From contig CP136065.1 in the NCBI GenBank assembly GCA_032622095.1, positions 38,102,732 through 38,166,731 on the forward strand: a stretch of DNA of 64,000 bases. The letters are read 5' to 3'. The notes under the pieces were generated by a model that saw only the letters and a program-made list of their open reading frames with translations, ran no database searches and was not told the DNA's origin. Origin of the DNA: Siphonodentalium dalli (lineage: Eukaryota; Mollusca; Scaphopoda; Gadilida; Siphonodentaliidae). Positions 1-12,183 of this stretch are shown in pieces. How positions within the stretch are numbered: the stretch's first letter is position 1; each line of letters starts with the position of its first letter. Position numbers and translations under genes: made by a program.

Positions 1-1738
1 GTCAAGGCCAATCAAGGTCGTTCATTACAGCATGTGCTAATGACGTTTCTGGGTTGAATCAGGGCGACGTCATTGTCAAATTCGCTCTTTCTCCAAAACG
101 TGTGTTTAATTCGAATATCATGATTAATGGAAACCAACCAAACTTTTGCCACTTGTTTGCCATTTGCCCTTTAACAGTTGAATTATCAACACGTACATCA
201 CGGAGTAGCCGACGATGTATATGTCCAAACGACGTATCGCACATGCAGCTCCGCACGTTGAGACGTCTATGGGATACGGCCATTTGAATATAGATGGTGG
301 AAATTTGTGTGTTTTGTGGGCGAGACTTAGAGTTCAAACTCTCTAAGAGGTCAACGAATACAAGGTACAGATCTGATCATAGGAAACAGAATTTGATCGC
401 ATAAATGCCGATTCCTATCAAGTCGGGCATGCCCTGGTCCATCGTACACTTGGTTTGACGCCAAACGACGGAGGAACTCTGGTGTAGACAACGTGAACAT
501 ACGTCAATCAAACTCTGTTCCTCAAGGGGTTCGCCAAATTGCAAAGAGAATTTACCGTGAATAGAAAACAATGTCGATGGATTTCTCTTACATGTTTCAA
601 GATATCGAACTGAAATTTGGTATTTAGGGGGTTTTCGATGAGCTCAATCAGATTGAATTGTCCGTGAGATATTCCGATGGCCCAAAATGTGTCATTGACG
701 CCTTTGCTATACCATACGAGCCGGAAATCGTCCCACAGGCAGAACGATTGTTGAAATGTACCGAAACAGTTGATTTTCAAATTGTCATCTGCTTCTATAT
801 CTGAGCACACCCCCCCCCCCCCCACTCACTCACTCATTCCCCCCCCCCATCCAATAGGAACTATATGTGTATGTACATCGTGTTGACTCTTTTACAACAG
901 AACCACCCAAATATTCTAATCGTGAAATGTGTCTGTGGCTGGCTGTAACGTTATTCTGCGTCGAGGTGTGGACATGTCGCGGTGTGGACAATTTTTATAT
1001 TTTCTTCATTTTTTTTTCATTTTCTGTTTATGTCAGGCGTCCATTCGTTTTTATTCACGATTCTTCACCCCATGTGTACTATTTGAGCAATTTTGGTAGT
1101 CTCCCGACATATTTTATAGTTCCTTTGATAGCATCGCGGTGTGGACATTAATTAAGGTGCGCTGGAGGGTACACTTATTTTCGTCTCATTTTTCATGTGT
1201 TTCGATTCTTTATATTGTCCAAAATCTTCAAAACAAAATGTCAAAAGGCAAAACTTTCTTATGCATATGGTAGGTTGTTGACCTTAGTTAAAATGGAACC
1301 GGGATAGCCTATATTGTAAATAATGTCGCGGTGTGGATATTTCTCGAGACAGGCGGTTTTCGATGTTTCAGAGTCAATATTTACATCAAACCACGAAAAA
1401 CGTGCATCATAAATGATATTCATAGATAAACAGTCCAAGAAATAACATAACACTGCACGTTCTCTGTCAATTAGAGGTAAGATAACTTAATAGGAATAAA
1501 ATGAAATTTCGCAGTTAGGCGATGAGACAGTGCGATTTTCGTGTTTTCTCGTTGTTTTGATCATGTAACTAAAGGCATGTGTTGATATATTACAATACTG
1601 TTATACCATAACGTTGTGCCACATGCTCCTCAGTGAAATGGAAGGCCACAATAGGTCTTGTTTGTGGCACAATCATATTTTTATGGAACAATTGTACACG
1701 AGACATCAATTTGTCCGTTTAAGGGGGAATCACCCATG
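1..1738. mobile_element. TIR element, copy A (left end cut by window)
   Basis: Positions 1 to about 1738 match 1881 to 4824 almost base for base, apart from an insertion in the second copy. The visible right end reads caatttgtccgttt then aagggggaatcaccc, which is the reverse complement of the left end of copy B. The body has short ORFs only, a C tract near 807-820, and the motif tcgcggtgtggaca repeated near 976, 1133 and 1325, with a variant at 961. No transposase was recognised, so it is a non-autonomous DNA transposon of unknown superfamily. Confidence 0.7.
961..1338 (+). repeat. Recurrent tcgcggtgtggaca motif in element copy A
   Basis: A 14-base motif, tcgcggtgtggaca, or close variants, occurs at about 961, 976, 1133 and 1325, always in the same orientation. 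The same set recurs in copy B between about 4050 and 4430. Clustered short motifs near the end of an element are often transposase-binding sites in hAT and CACTA elements. That role is inference here. Confidence 0.55.
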
Positions 1739-2185
1739 GGTGATTCTCCCTTAAATGAACAAATTTGTCCAGAAAATTCTGAAAAAATGACATATGTCAC
1801 ATGCCGATGAATTTTATGCGAGTATGTAGCACAGATATTGGTGACCACGAAAATGACATTTGGCAAAATTATTGGGCAAGGTCAAGGCCAATCAAGGTCG
1901 TTCATTACAGCATGTGCTAATGACGTTTCTGGGTTGAATCAGGGCGACGTCATTGTCAAATTCGCTCTTTCTCCAAAACGTGTGTTTAATTCGAATATCA
2001 TGATTAATGGAAACCAACCAAACTTTTGCCACTTGTTTGCCATTTGCCCTTTAACAGTTGAATTATCAACACGTACATCACGGAGTAGCCGACGATGTAT
2101 CTGTCCAAACGACGTATCGCACATGCAGCTCCGCACGTTGAGACGTCTATGGGGTACGGCCATTTGAATGGTGTCAGACCGGTTT

Positions 2186-2457
2186 TCCGAAGACCTATTA
2201 CTACGAAGGCCCACAACTCCGAAGACCCGATTCTCCGACGGCCCACAACTCCGAAGACCCGATTCTCCGACGGCCCACAACTCCGAAGACCCGATTCTCC
2301 GACGGCCCATAACTCCGAAGATCCGATTCTCCGAAAGCCCATAACTCCGAAGTGCCGATTCTCCGAAGACCTATAACTCCGAAGACCTATAATTCCGAAG
2401 GGCCGATTCTCCGACGGCCCATAACTCCGAAGGTCCGATTCTCCGAAGGTCCGATTC
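2186..2457 (+). repeat. 16-bp tandem array, left arm (17 units)
   Basis: Seventeen consecutive 16-bp units run in exact register from 2186 to 2457. Each unit starts tccgaag or tccgacg (the second starts tacgaag) and ends in gattc, cacaac or ataac. The two ending types alternate in much of the array. The same units appear reverse-complemented at the other end of the host element. Confidence 0.9.
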
Positions 2458-3111
2458 TCCGAAGATTTTGTTTTATCGGGGTAAATAGTGTACAGTCCAG
2501 TGGCGAAGCCAAGGGGTCCCAAAATTCCCACTGCCCCCATTAAACCTCTACTTGCTATTTCATACAATATGGGCCCCTACCAAAACATGTCCAATGTCAT
2601 GTAAACGCCCGGAAATCGTTCATGGGGCATCAAAATATTCAAACTTTTCCTACTGCCCCCACCTAAATGGGAATCCTGGTCCGCCACTGACTATACACCA
2701 GATACTATAACGTTACGTTGGCCCATGAGATGCCAGAGTAAAATGTACAGGGGTGAACGGGGAAGAACTTGTCGCCCCTGTGCACGTTAGGCTACTCTGA
2801 CATTCTTGCAGCGTTTCGTTATAATATACCCGGTGCACATTAATTAGCATATGTGGGGGATATATCATGCATATGATATGCCGAACGCATATCACGAAGG
2901 CCTGATTTGGGGAGCGCATATATGGGAGGGGTCGCCCCCAATCGTTGGTCCGGGGGCTCCCCTGGGCAGGAACACTGTGAATATTTGAATGCCTAGGAGG
3001 GATTTCCTGACGTTTACATGACATTTGACATGTTTTTTGGGGGCGGTCTTCCCTAGGGCCCCATTGACCCCGCCACTGGACTGTACACTATTTAATAAGC
3101 GATAAAACATG

Positions 3112-3360
3112 ATCTTCGGAGAATCGGACCTTCGGAGAATCGGACATTCGGAGAATCGGCCCTTCGGAGTTATAGACCTTCGGAGTTATGGGCGTTCGGA
3201 GTTATAGGCCTTCGGAGTTATGGGCTTTCGGAGTTATGGGTCTTCGGAGTTATGGGATTTCGGAGAATCGGGACTTCGGAGTTATGGGCTTTCGGAGAAT
3301 CGGGGCGTCGGAGAATCTGACCTTCGGAGAATCGGACCTTCGGAGTTATGGGTCTTCGGA
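3112..3360 (-). repeat. 16-bp tandem array, right arm
   Basis: About 15 units of the pattern cttcggagaatcggac or cttcggagttatgggc occupy this stretch. They are the reverse complement of the left-arm units. One unit near 3250-3275 has shifted by about one base; the rest stay in 16-bp register. Confidence 0.9.
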
Positions 3361-4895
3361 AAAACGCTACGTAACCATTTGAATATAGATGGTGGAAATT
3401 TGTGTGTTTTGTGGGCGAGACTTAGAGTTCAAACTCTCTAAGAGGTCAACGAATACAAGGTACAGATCTGATCATAGGAAACATAATTTGATCGCATAAA
3501 TGCCGATTCCTATCAAGTCGGGCATGCCCTGGTCCATCGTACACTTGGTTTGACGCCAAACGATGGAGGAACTCTGGTGTAGACAACGTGAACATACGTC
3601 AATCAAACTCTGTTCCTCAAGGGGTTCGCCATATTGCAAAGAAAATTTACCGTGAATAGAAAACAATGTCGATGGATTTCTCTTACATGTTTCAAGATAT
3701 CGAACTGAAATTTGGTATTTAGGGTTTTTTCGATGAGCTCAATCAGATTGAATTGTCCGTGAGATATTCCGATGGCCCAAAATGTGTCATTGACGCCTTT
3801 GCTATACCATACGAGCCGGAAATCGTCCCACAGGCAGAACGATTGTTGAAATGTACCGAAACAGTTGATTTTCAAATTGTCATCTGCTTCTATCTGAGCA
3901 CACCCCCCCCCCCCACTCACTCACTCATCCCCCCCCATCCAATAGGAACTATATGTGTATGTACATCGTGTTGACTCTTTTACAACAGAACCACCCAAAT
4001 ATTCTAATCGTGAAATGTGACTGTGGCTGGCTGTAACGTTATTCTGCGTCGAGGTGTGGACATGTCGCGGTGTGGACAATTTTTATATTTTCTTCATTTT
4101 TTTTTCATTTTCTGTTTATGTCAGGCGTCCATTCGTTTTTATTCACGATTCTTCACCCCATGTGTACTATTTGAGCAATTTTGGTAGTCTCCCAACATAT
4201 TTTATAGTTCCTTTGATAGCATCGCGGTGTGGACATTAATTAAGGTGCGCTGGAGGGTACACTTATTTTCGTCTCATTTTTCATGTGTTTCGATTCTTTA
4301 TATTGTCCAAAATCTTCAAAACAAAATGTCAAAAGGCAAAACTTTCTTATGCGTATGGTAGGTTGTTGACCTTAGTTAAAATGGAACCGGGATAGCCTAT
4401 ATTGTAAATAATGTCGCGGTGTGGATATTTATCGAGACAGGCGGTTTTCGATGTTTCAGAGTCAATATTTACATCAAACCACGAAAGACGTGCATCATAA
4501 ATGATATTCATAGATAAACAGTCAAAGAAATAACATAACACTGCACGTTCTCTGTCAATTAGAGGTAAGATAACTTAATAGGAATAAAATGAAATTTCGC
4601 AGTTAGGCGATGAGACAGTGCGATTTTCGTGTTTTCTCGTTGTTTTGATCATGTAACTAAAGGCATGTGTTGATATATTACAATACTGTTATACCATAAC
4701 GTTGTGCCACATGCTCCTCAGTGAAATGGAACGCCACAATATGTCTTGTTTGTGGCACAATCATATTTTTATGGAACAATTGTACACGAGACATCAATTT
4801 GCCCGTTTAAGGGGGAATCACCCATATATGAAGTTCTAAGATAACCCATAAAGCGGCGAACAATTAAGCACTGGCGAAAACATATTCTCAATTAA

Positions 4896-5478
4896 AGGGC
4901 TACTGTACGCCAAATGTTGTTGTTGGTTTCTATAGTCTCCGAGTCGGAGAATAAGGTAACAATTTTTCCATTATTTGAAAGTCTGTTGAGTACGAAGTCA
5001 TGTTACGGATGACAAATTTACCGGAATGCAAAAATACAAATTGTCGTTGTCGAGTAATTTTTGTAAAGTTTTCAACCAAATGAATCAAATAAAAGTTATA
5101 TTATATGCATACTAGTCCCATATAATCATTTAAGTTATTGTATCGTCGCTAGTCAGTGAGTGGCTTGAGTGTTCTCCCCGTATCATCATAATATTTTAAG
5201 CGATCGTGTGTGCGATCGGTTTAACACTCCAGTATCCCTCAATTACTATTTTTGATTACGGTAATTCGTAATTTAATTGACGCCATTTTATGGCTCCAGT
5301 CATAAATTCAATTTATATCAAATTATTAACTTTTAAATTATTAAATTTTAAGATAGCCTACTAACCTGAGCGTTTACAGAATACATCTTCGACTCAAATT
5401 ACTTATGTTTCTATATATTATCGATATTAGATCGTTGTTGTCACCGGAAATTTAATGAAAATGGCGTACAGTACCCCT
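4896..5478. mobile_element. TTAA-flanked MITE (AGGGG-TACTGTACGCC end)
   Basis: The termini agggctactgtacgcca (left) and tggcgtacagtacccct (right) are inverted, and ttaa lies at both borders (4892-4895 and 5479-5482). It is 583 bp, AT-rich and without a coding region. TTAA duplication is typical of piggyBac and Kolobok superfamilies; which of these is not decided. Confidence 0.7.
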
Positions 5479-5699
5479 TTAAGCTATCCTTCACTGAACC
5501 ATCTTTCCAAGATTTATCACCCTGTCATCCGGTCATCCAGACTTCTCAGATCAGCAGTCATGATTATACATTATGAATCTGTGACGACTCGGGCCGGTGA
5601 TAACAGATTATATTAAATTATTCTCACTTTCATTATCACTTCAATTTAATCCATGCATGTGTGCGGGAATACAAAGACTTCCTTGACGAGACAGTGTTT

Positions 5700-5822
5700 T
5701 TACGGCGAAATGTTGTATAAACGCGATTAACTGTCCTCTAATTATAGTGTTTTTATGACAAAATATTGTATAAACACAATTAATTGTACTCTGACGATGT
5801 TACGACAAAATATTGTATTGTA
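5700..5822 (+). repeat. Degenerate tandem repeat
   Basis: Three diverged copies of a roughly 60-bp unit contain acggcgaaatgttgtata, tgacaaaatattgtata and cgacaaaatattgtat. No gene is seen between the TTAA element and the Harbinger-like element to the right. Confidence 0.45.
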
Positions 5823-5976
5823 TCGTGATTATATATAGTTGTCAATCGGATAATTCACAATGTATTTCTGCATTGATTGCAACGACGAGGTCCGTCCAAG
5901 ACAACATGCTATCGAATGCGATATATGCAAACGATGGCACCGACTTTGTAAGACAGGTTTACCGCCGCGCCATTAA

Positions 5977-6774
5977 GGGTGGATACACACATGCATGTAA
6001 TTTCTGTATGTAAAATACATGTATTTTACATGGCCACACCAATAATTGACAACATTAATCACCTGCGCGCGAGCGATTCATTGTTAAAATGCCAAACAAG
6101 TGAGTAGTGATAAGCGAAGTCAAACTGTCTGCTATCAGGACAGTCCAAAACATGTGTTCTCTTACGGATGCGGAAATTATTATAGTCAAGTCTGTGTTAT
6201 ATCTGGCATTTTATTAATGCACCAACACCAGAAGCGACATGTATGGCATATGTACATTGTACAGACTTGATATAGAACATTTTCGACCATGACGCTTGTT
6301 TGGCGTGGGGTCTCGAAAGCTTCAAATCGCTAAGGGACTTAGTTGAATGTATCGGTTGGAATAATCTGGGCAAGAAGGTACAATATAATATGTTTTACTT
6401 AAATAGCTCAGAGTTAGCCACCCCGCCTGGCAGCTTTCGGTTATCATATAGCCCCAAGTCGGGGATCATATATAGCCGCTGCGTCGGGGAAATCCTGATC
6501 CACCACTGCTATAAATATCAAGAGAGGACTGGTAACTATATTTAAATAGAACGTCTATATTATGGGTTATCCCACGAGCAATTATTTTAAGTGGCCTGGC
6601 GACTCGGTCCAAGATGGTACATTCCGACTTAATTGTAACTATAGAACTCAGTGCGGTCAACACGTCGGCAAGGATTGGGTTGTTAGTGGACACATATTAC
6701 ATTGTCTGTATGATCCATGTAAAACGCCAAATACACGATAATTACATAGATTACATGCATGTGTGTATCCACCC
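5977..6774. mobile_element. PIF/Harbinger-like non-autonomous element
   Basis: A perfect 25-bp terminal inverted repeat begins gggtggatacacacatg. It is flanked by a 3-bp TAA duplication (5974-5976 and 6775-6777). A 3-bp TWA target and a G-rich terminus fit PIF/Harbinger. The 798-bp interior has only short ORFs, so transposase is absent. Confidence 0.75.
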
Positions 6775-6784
6775 TAAAGGTGAA

Positions 6785-8210
6785 TTTGAAATAGAATTCA
6801 CATGTCATATCTTCAAGACCAGGTATAAGTGGATGTTGTATAGATGAATCATGAAGGTACTAGCGCCCTGATTACCGCTGTTATTATGCCCATCACGCTA
6901 ATCTCATGAAACCAACAATGTTTCACACATGAGACACTCGCCCCGGAATATGGCCATATCACTTCTAAAAAACTTCTGAATAAAAGATGCAGTCGCAATC
7001 TAGGGCTATCACTCCGCCTTGTTAATATCAGTTGAACTTGAAGTATAGTCTCTGTGAGTGAAAATGAAAATCAGTAAGACCTGTTTTATAGATCGATGAT
7101 CGACGATTAGGGTCGATGACCATGCAGCTGTAACAGACTGCTATGTTATGGGGGTTTATTAGGAGTTTGGGGAACGGACCCAGGATTCAAGTGTAAAAGG
7201 GTTAATTAATCAATACAAAATCCATTCAGATGAAGAGTATGCATGCTAAAAAAACCTTGGTAAGAAATATGAGGTAAATCAGAAGAAAATTATTTTACTT
7301 ATTTAATCGGTGTGAAAGGGTTAATTATTTCCAGACCCGATCATCCAATCCATAACAAAAAAATATACAGCTATATACAGGTGAGGCATGTGTCATCATA
7401 AACCTGCATATAAAATATGAACACAATCGGACAAAAAATACTTAACTTATGGCATCGGATAGAACACATGCATGGATATATATATATATAGATGACCATG
7501 GATGGAAAGTGTGAATCATTTCTAAACCTATCAACAGATCGGTACCAATAACTATATAGGTGAGGGGTGTGGCATCATAAACATGTACATAACATTTGAA
7601 CAGGTTCCGATAAAAATTACTCGAGTAATCAGGGGGGGGGGGGTTATCGTGTTGTATTTTGTTGCAAATTTTGAAATCCAAGATGGCCGCTGACAGCCAT
7701 GTTTTTTTGGCCGAATGACCTCAAAATGACTCATTCCTATTTACATGTCCATGTTAACATCCATGATAAATAGTATGCACAGAAATTCATATACAGCTGT
7801 TTACAGTGAATTTCGCCCCGCAAATCTGTTTTTTAGTGTTAAAAGGGGGGGGTGGGTGTCAAAAAATGGTCGGAAAAAACTGCCGAAAACTGACAAAATT
7901 TGGCGGTGGGGGGTGGGTGGGTACAAAAATGATCGAAAGGGAAAAAAATGCCATACGTGCCTGAAATTTTTTTCCGACCCCCCCCCCCCCCCCCCCCCCC
8001 CCCGGAGTAATCGTGTCGGATAATAAGTGTCTATATATATACGGACAGACCGATGGATGGTTGATCCGGACGTCGGCATTATATACCATACATGTTATGG
8101 GTACACATAACGAGAGGCCGATCACGATCGGCAGATGTTTAACCCATACCTTGGCGATAACGATTAGCTATTTTCATAAAATCCTTACACCAACCTTTTC
8201 AACAATTCAC
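6785..8210. other. Gene-free stretch with G/C tracts
   Basis: No gene is supported. The stretch has a diffuse repeat (gtgaggcatgtgtcatcata near 7381, varied near 7560 and again near 9401), an 11-base G run near 7628, a mostly-G stretch near 7840-7920, a run of over 20 C at about 7978-8002, and a block (gagaggccgatcacgatcgg near 8110) that recurs near 51003 inside GLIS intron 3. Confidence 0.6.
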
Positions 8211-8223
8211 ACCTTATTATTAA

Positions 8224-8592
8224 AGCTACTCGATCTGATTAAGCACCCCTCAGTTACTATTTATTTGGCTTCGGGGGTAAAAAATATTTTATTCAAATCG
8301 AGGAACCCATTCCTCAAAGCTCAGAGTAAGCAGATATCAATTTTTTAAATCTATTATCTTTAACCACCTGGAATATTTAGTGGCCATATGAAAGTCGATG
8401 AAGATGGATAACTCTAAAATCAAGTGGCTTTTTTGTGTCAGATATATGACAAAGCAGCAAAATTTCATTGTACAAAATGTTGATAAATAACAGATTTTGG
8501 GCAATTTTATACTATAGTGGACTGTGATTAGCATTATTTTTGGGCAATTAATCGATTCTGATAACAGAAGCGGAAGTGGCATAAGACTTATT
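8224..8592. mobile_element. Truncated TTAA-family MITE fragment
   Basis: A degraded end, agctactcgatctgatt, follows ttaa at 8220-8223. The interior to about 8590 matches the interior of the 57280-57706 element. The far end is missing. Confidence 0.5.
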
Positions 8593-8764
8593 GGGCACAT
8601 TCCAAATGAACATGGATATGGCATTTGATTCCAACCTATTAAGTCAGTTGAAAATAGATATATAGTCTTATAGAGCTCAGTCCATAGTCAGGCAGAAGAA
8701 CCATACATAACAGTTGAAATTTAGTAAAATATGATTGATAATGATTGGATATAACATACTTTAA

Positions 8765-9245
8765 AAGGTACTCAATCAGATAAAACTCCTATCAATTACT
8801 ATTTCAATGACTTTGGGGGTCAAAAATATTTGATTCGAGTCGAGGAAGCCACCCATCAAAGCTCAGATTTTTTAGATATCGATTTTAGAAATCTATTATT
8901 TTTCTTTATCGGGAATACTTTCTGGCCCAGATCACAGTCAAAATTGCGTTATTATTACCACTTGATTTTAGAGTTATCCATCCTTGTCTGTTTGAATAGT
9001 GTTTTGGTGTGCACATCTCGAGCATATTACGAAGTTGAATGCAATCATTAGTACTCATCTCGAGAAAATAACAAATTTCAAAAATCAATATCTAATAACT
9101 CTGAGCTTTGTTTGATGGGTTCCTCGACTCGAATCAAATATTTGTTACCCCCAAAGCCAAAGAAATAGTAATATAGGACCCTCTGATCGGATTGTTGTTG
9201 TTGGAATCTGTTGAGATGGGGACCCTCTGATCGGATTGAGTACCT
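8765..9245. mobile_element. TTAA-flanked MITE (AGGTACTCAATC end)
   Basis: The termini aaggtactcaatc and gattgagtacct are inverted and bordered by ttaa (8761-8764 and 9246-9249). The inverted arms run over 100 bp inward and include the block tttgattcgagtcgagga. Other members lie at 11797-12179 and 57280-57706. Confidence 0.7.
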
Positions 9246-9249
9246 TTAA

Positions 9250-9980
9250 TGCATAATTATGAGATAACTAGAGGTGGGATATGAGATTGAAGATATTAGA
9301 TTTTTTACATTGGATAGCATACTGTATGTCTATGGAATGGGTGGGTTAATTTTGTTAATATTTTAAAGCAATTAAACCAAATGACCCTCTCTATACAGGT
9401 TAGGGGTGTGTTATCATAAACTATGACTTGAAATATAATATAATCAATGACAAATATTTGAGTTATTAAATGAGATAGCAAGGTGTTGATCTTAATCACA
9501 CTAATGAACTGATCAAAATAGTCTATAAATGCATGTATATGGATTTAGAAGCCCACACAATAAGTCAGTCTCAAGAATACAAGCAACATTATTATTATCC
9601 TGCACCCCAAATGCAATAGAGGGAATTTCAAAATAAGACATTTCCTCTAATGTTTTTAGAAATCCTTACTGAACCTGGCTCAAAGTGAACGATATAATTT
9701 AATATCTGCCTATCAGATATCATGTGTCTATGGAATGGGTTAATTTTAATCGCAAAATCCATGCAAGACCAGAGCTATGTTGGAGTTGATAAATCCTGAG
9801 AAGTCACTGTCCACACACTATGGAAATGCAACAAACAACAGATAGCTATTAAAGTGCAGCAGTGAATATCAGATTTCATTACCGGGTATCAATAATAGAG
9901 ATTATCTCTAGTCTCTCTTACTGATACCAGAGTTGTAAGCTGCTGCAGTTATATATTGTAAGCAAATCTCAAATCTGTTC
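9250..9980. other. Gene-free stretch
   Basis: No gene, RNA or clear element boundary is supported here. It contains another trace of the 'ggttaggggtgtgttatcata' repeat near 9400 and otherwise unique AT-rich sequence. Confidence 0.55.
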
Positions 9981-9989
9981 AATTCTTAG

Positions 9990-10525
9990 TTAAAAGGGGC
10001 CATAATTCTGGTATAAAAAACAGGATCTGACCCATATTCAAACTTGATCTGTATTTTGAGTTGATAAACTCGCATACCAAATTTGGTTCTTATCAGTTAA
10101 ACAATGGTTGATTTATCAAAATATGCAGAAATTCTATGTCAAAGGGCCATAACTCCATTAAAAAATATCGGATCAAACACATATTCGAACTCGATCTGTA
10201 TTTTGGTCCGAGAAACTTGCATACCAAATTTGATTCTGATCAGATAAATTTTTTTTGAGTTATGGTAGCATGCATGAATTCTAAGTCGAAAAAGGGCCAT
10301 AACTCCGTAAAAAAAAGCTCGGATCGAACCCATATTCGAACTCGATCTGTATTTGGTGCTGAGAAATTCATATACAAAATTTGGTTCTGATCAGATAGAA
10401 AATATTTCAGTTAACGCACCATGCGTAAAGTGTCTACAGACAGACAGACGGAGACGGACGGACTAACGACGAGTGGTCAATCCGGACAACGACACTATGT
10501 TTACCATACTATGGTATGGGTAAAC
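9990..10525 (+). repeat. Interspersed 'gggccataactcc' repeat with cagacaga tail
   Basis: About three tandem modules of roughly 130 bp each carry gggccataactcc, catattcgaactcgatctg and accaaatttggttctgatca. They end in cagacagacggagacggac and then ccatactatggtatggg. The same arrangement recurs at 51680-51915 and 52580-53130 in the same orientation. The superfamily was not identified. Confidence 0.65.
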
Positions 10526-10539
10526 ATAAAAAGGAATCG

Positions 10540-11600
10540 ACTGCACCTCCCCAAGCTGCATGGCCATCATATCATGCAGCGAATACCCCTCTGCATCCAT
10601 GGGCGACCGGGTAAGTCGCTGTATATATATAGCTGTAGCAGAAGTGAATATTTTAACCAATTAGCTGCTGTCGAATTCGCTATGAATGTACGCAAAAAAA
10701 CTCCGAAAATAACGCCCGTCGACCGCACATCCGCCATGGTCCGAGCAAGATGGGTAATGCATTATCGTGCGGAATAGACCTGTATGTACCAAAGTTCCAA
10801 TCCCCACGTCGATAGTATATATGCATGGCATTGGTTATAAAAATTGATATATCATTACCGATGTTATCAACCTATGATATATTCATCAAGATCGTCGTTT
10901 ATTTTATATTTCTGTATATATATGACACTTTTCCACAAACTATTTAAGTGAGGACTCTATATATTATGGGAAAGTTTTCGTGTAAACTGTGCGAGGGTGC
11001 ATGGTGTGTCCATATGTGGGGTGAGTGGAGGTGCATGGCAAGTGTCCAGAGGATACATAAATATTAATAAACCATCGATATTGTCCGATCGCCCATGGAT
11101 GCAGAGGGGTATTCGCTGCATGATATGATGTCCATTTCCGTGGTCAGGCCGCCCTGCAGGGGAGGTGCGTTTGGTGCCCTTTGGACTTCGCGTATATATA
11201 CCGGCGGCAAATTAGGGGTTAAAAGTGCCGTTTCCGCTCGAGCTATCGACTTGGGGATTGATTCTTTGGTACATTCAGGTCTATTCTGCACGATTGTGCA
11301 TGTCCCATCTCGCTCGGTCCCCTGGCGGTGGTGCGGTCGGCGGGTGTTATTTTCGGCGTTTTTTTCGTGCATTCATAGCGAAATTGGCAGCAGCGTATAT
11401 GGGTTAATGTATTCACACCCGCTACAGTCAGTCACTTTCCTGCATGATACGATGTCCATTCCATAGTCAGGCAGCCAGGGGAGGTGCGGTCGGTCCCTTT
11501 TTTATTTTACGTACCTGGTGGAGCCGGTTGCAAGTTAGGGGTTAACAGTACCGTTTCCTCTCGAGCTATTGATTTGAGGATTAGTACATGTCTATTCTAC
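10540..11600. repeat. Inverted modules related to the 19.5-23.7 kb structure
   Basis: The block around atgcagcgaatacccctctg (near 10575) reappears inverted near 11100 (gcagaggggtattcgctgca), with further related blocks to about 11600 (gagctatcgacttgggg and others). These are the same modules that make the arms of the 19459-23669 inverted repeat. No coding function is seen. Confidence 0.6.
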
Positions 11601-11796
11601 ACGATAGGGCACACCCCATGCCGTCGGTTCAGATGCTGGGTGACTTTTTTCACATTTTGTGAAATCCTGGGTGTCTTTGCACACTTGGGAGATCCTGGGT
11701 GTCTTTTTGCACGAACCATCCGACATTGACCTATTCATCACAATGCTGTGAGTTAACAGTGCCCAAATTTTTCAACCGCTGTCCAACAGCTATTAA

Positions 11797-12179
11797 AGGT
11801 ACTCAATCCGATCAGACGCCCATACCATCAATATACAACAAAAACATTTCTTCAAAATACGCTTTAGTTATTAGAATCGATTTATTACAACAAAATAATG
11901 CTATAAACCACTGTCAAATATGGTATCAAATTTCCGTATTACCACTTGATTTTAGAGTTATCCATCTTCATCCGCAATTTTGTCCGAGACCCTCTGTTTG
12001 ACCACGTGTTTCTGGGCCACATATTACACATCTCGAGAAATAACATGAGAAATAACACAAACTTCAAAAATCGATATTTGATCAATCTGAGCTTTGATGG
12101 GTGTGTTTCTCAACTCGAATCAAATATGTTTTACCCCCGAAGCCAAAGAAATAGTAATTTAGGATCGGATTGAGTACCT
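11797..12179. mobile_element. TTAA-flanked MITE (AGGTACTCAATC end), complete
   Basis: The inverted ends aggtactcaatccgatc and gatcggattgagtacct lie between ttaa copies at 11793-11796 and 12180-12183. It is 383 bp and belongs to the same family as 8765-9245 and 57280-57706. Confidence 0.75.
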
Positions 12180-12183
12180 TTAA

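Larger units (their letters stand above)
2170..3374. mobile_element. Foldback element with 16-bp minisatellite arms
   Basis: This 1.2 kb insertion lies inside copy B. The uninterrupted site in copy A (near 281) shows the precise junction, and ccatttgaat is duplicated at 2160-2169 and 3375-3384. Both arms are tandem 16-bp arrays in opposite orientation. The inner arms also pair (gtgtacagtccagtgg near 2489 against ccactggactgtacac near 3074). The 9-10 bp target duplication resembles Mutator-like elements, but the termini are poorly matched. No coding region is visible. Confidence 0.8.
1739..4824. mobile_element. TIR element, copy B (complete, interrupted)
   Basis: The ends are inverted: gggtgattctcccttaaa at the left and tttaagggggaatcaccc at the right. 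Without the foldback insertion at 2170-3374 the element is about 1.87 kb. It directly abuts copy A, with only 'at' between caccc and gggtg, and 'at' also follows its right end. Identity to copy A is very high, so the duplication is recent. The reading frames shared by the two copies (for example minus 3603-3920 and 508-825) follow from this near-identity and are not evidence of selection. Confidence 0.75.

Noticed and set aside
508-825. 105-codon minus-strand ORF conserved at 3603-3920
   Set aside because: The whole element copies are nearly identical, so conservation of the frame carries no information; the peptide has no family.
2186-3360. Regular 16-bp arrays might be read as CRISPR-like
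   Set aside because: Units are contiguous with no unique spacers, and the setting is eukaryotic with a transposon-like target duplication.
7978-8002. Long C run and nearby G runs as a telomeric or G4 regulatory feature
   Set aside because: Plain homopolymer tracts without telomeric units or a nearby gene; also prone to sequencing error.
10421-10777. 118-codon plus-strand ORF
   Set aside because: Spans the cagacaga repeat tail and an inverted module; its N terminus is translated simple repeat.
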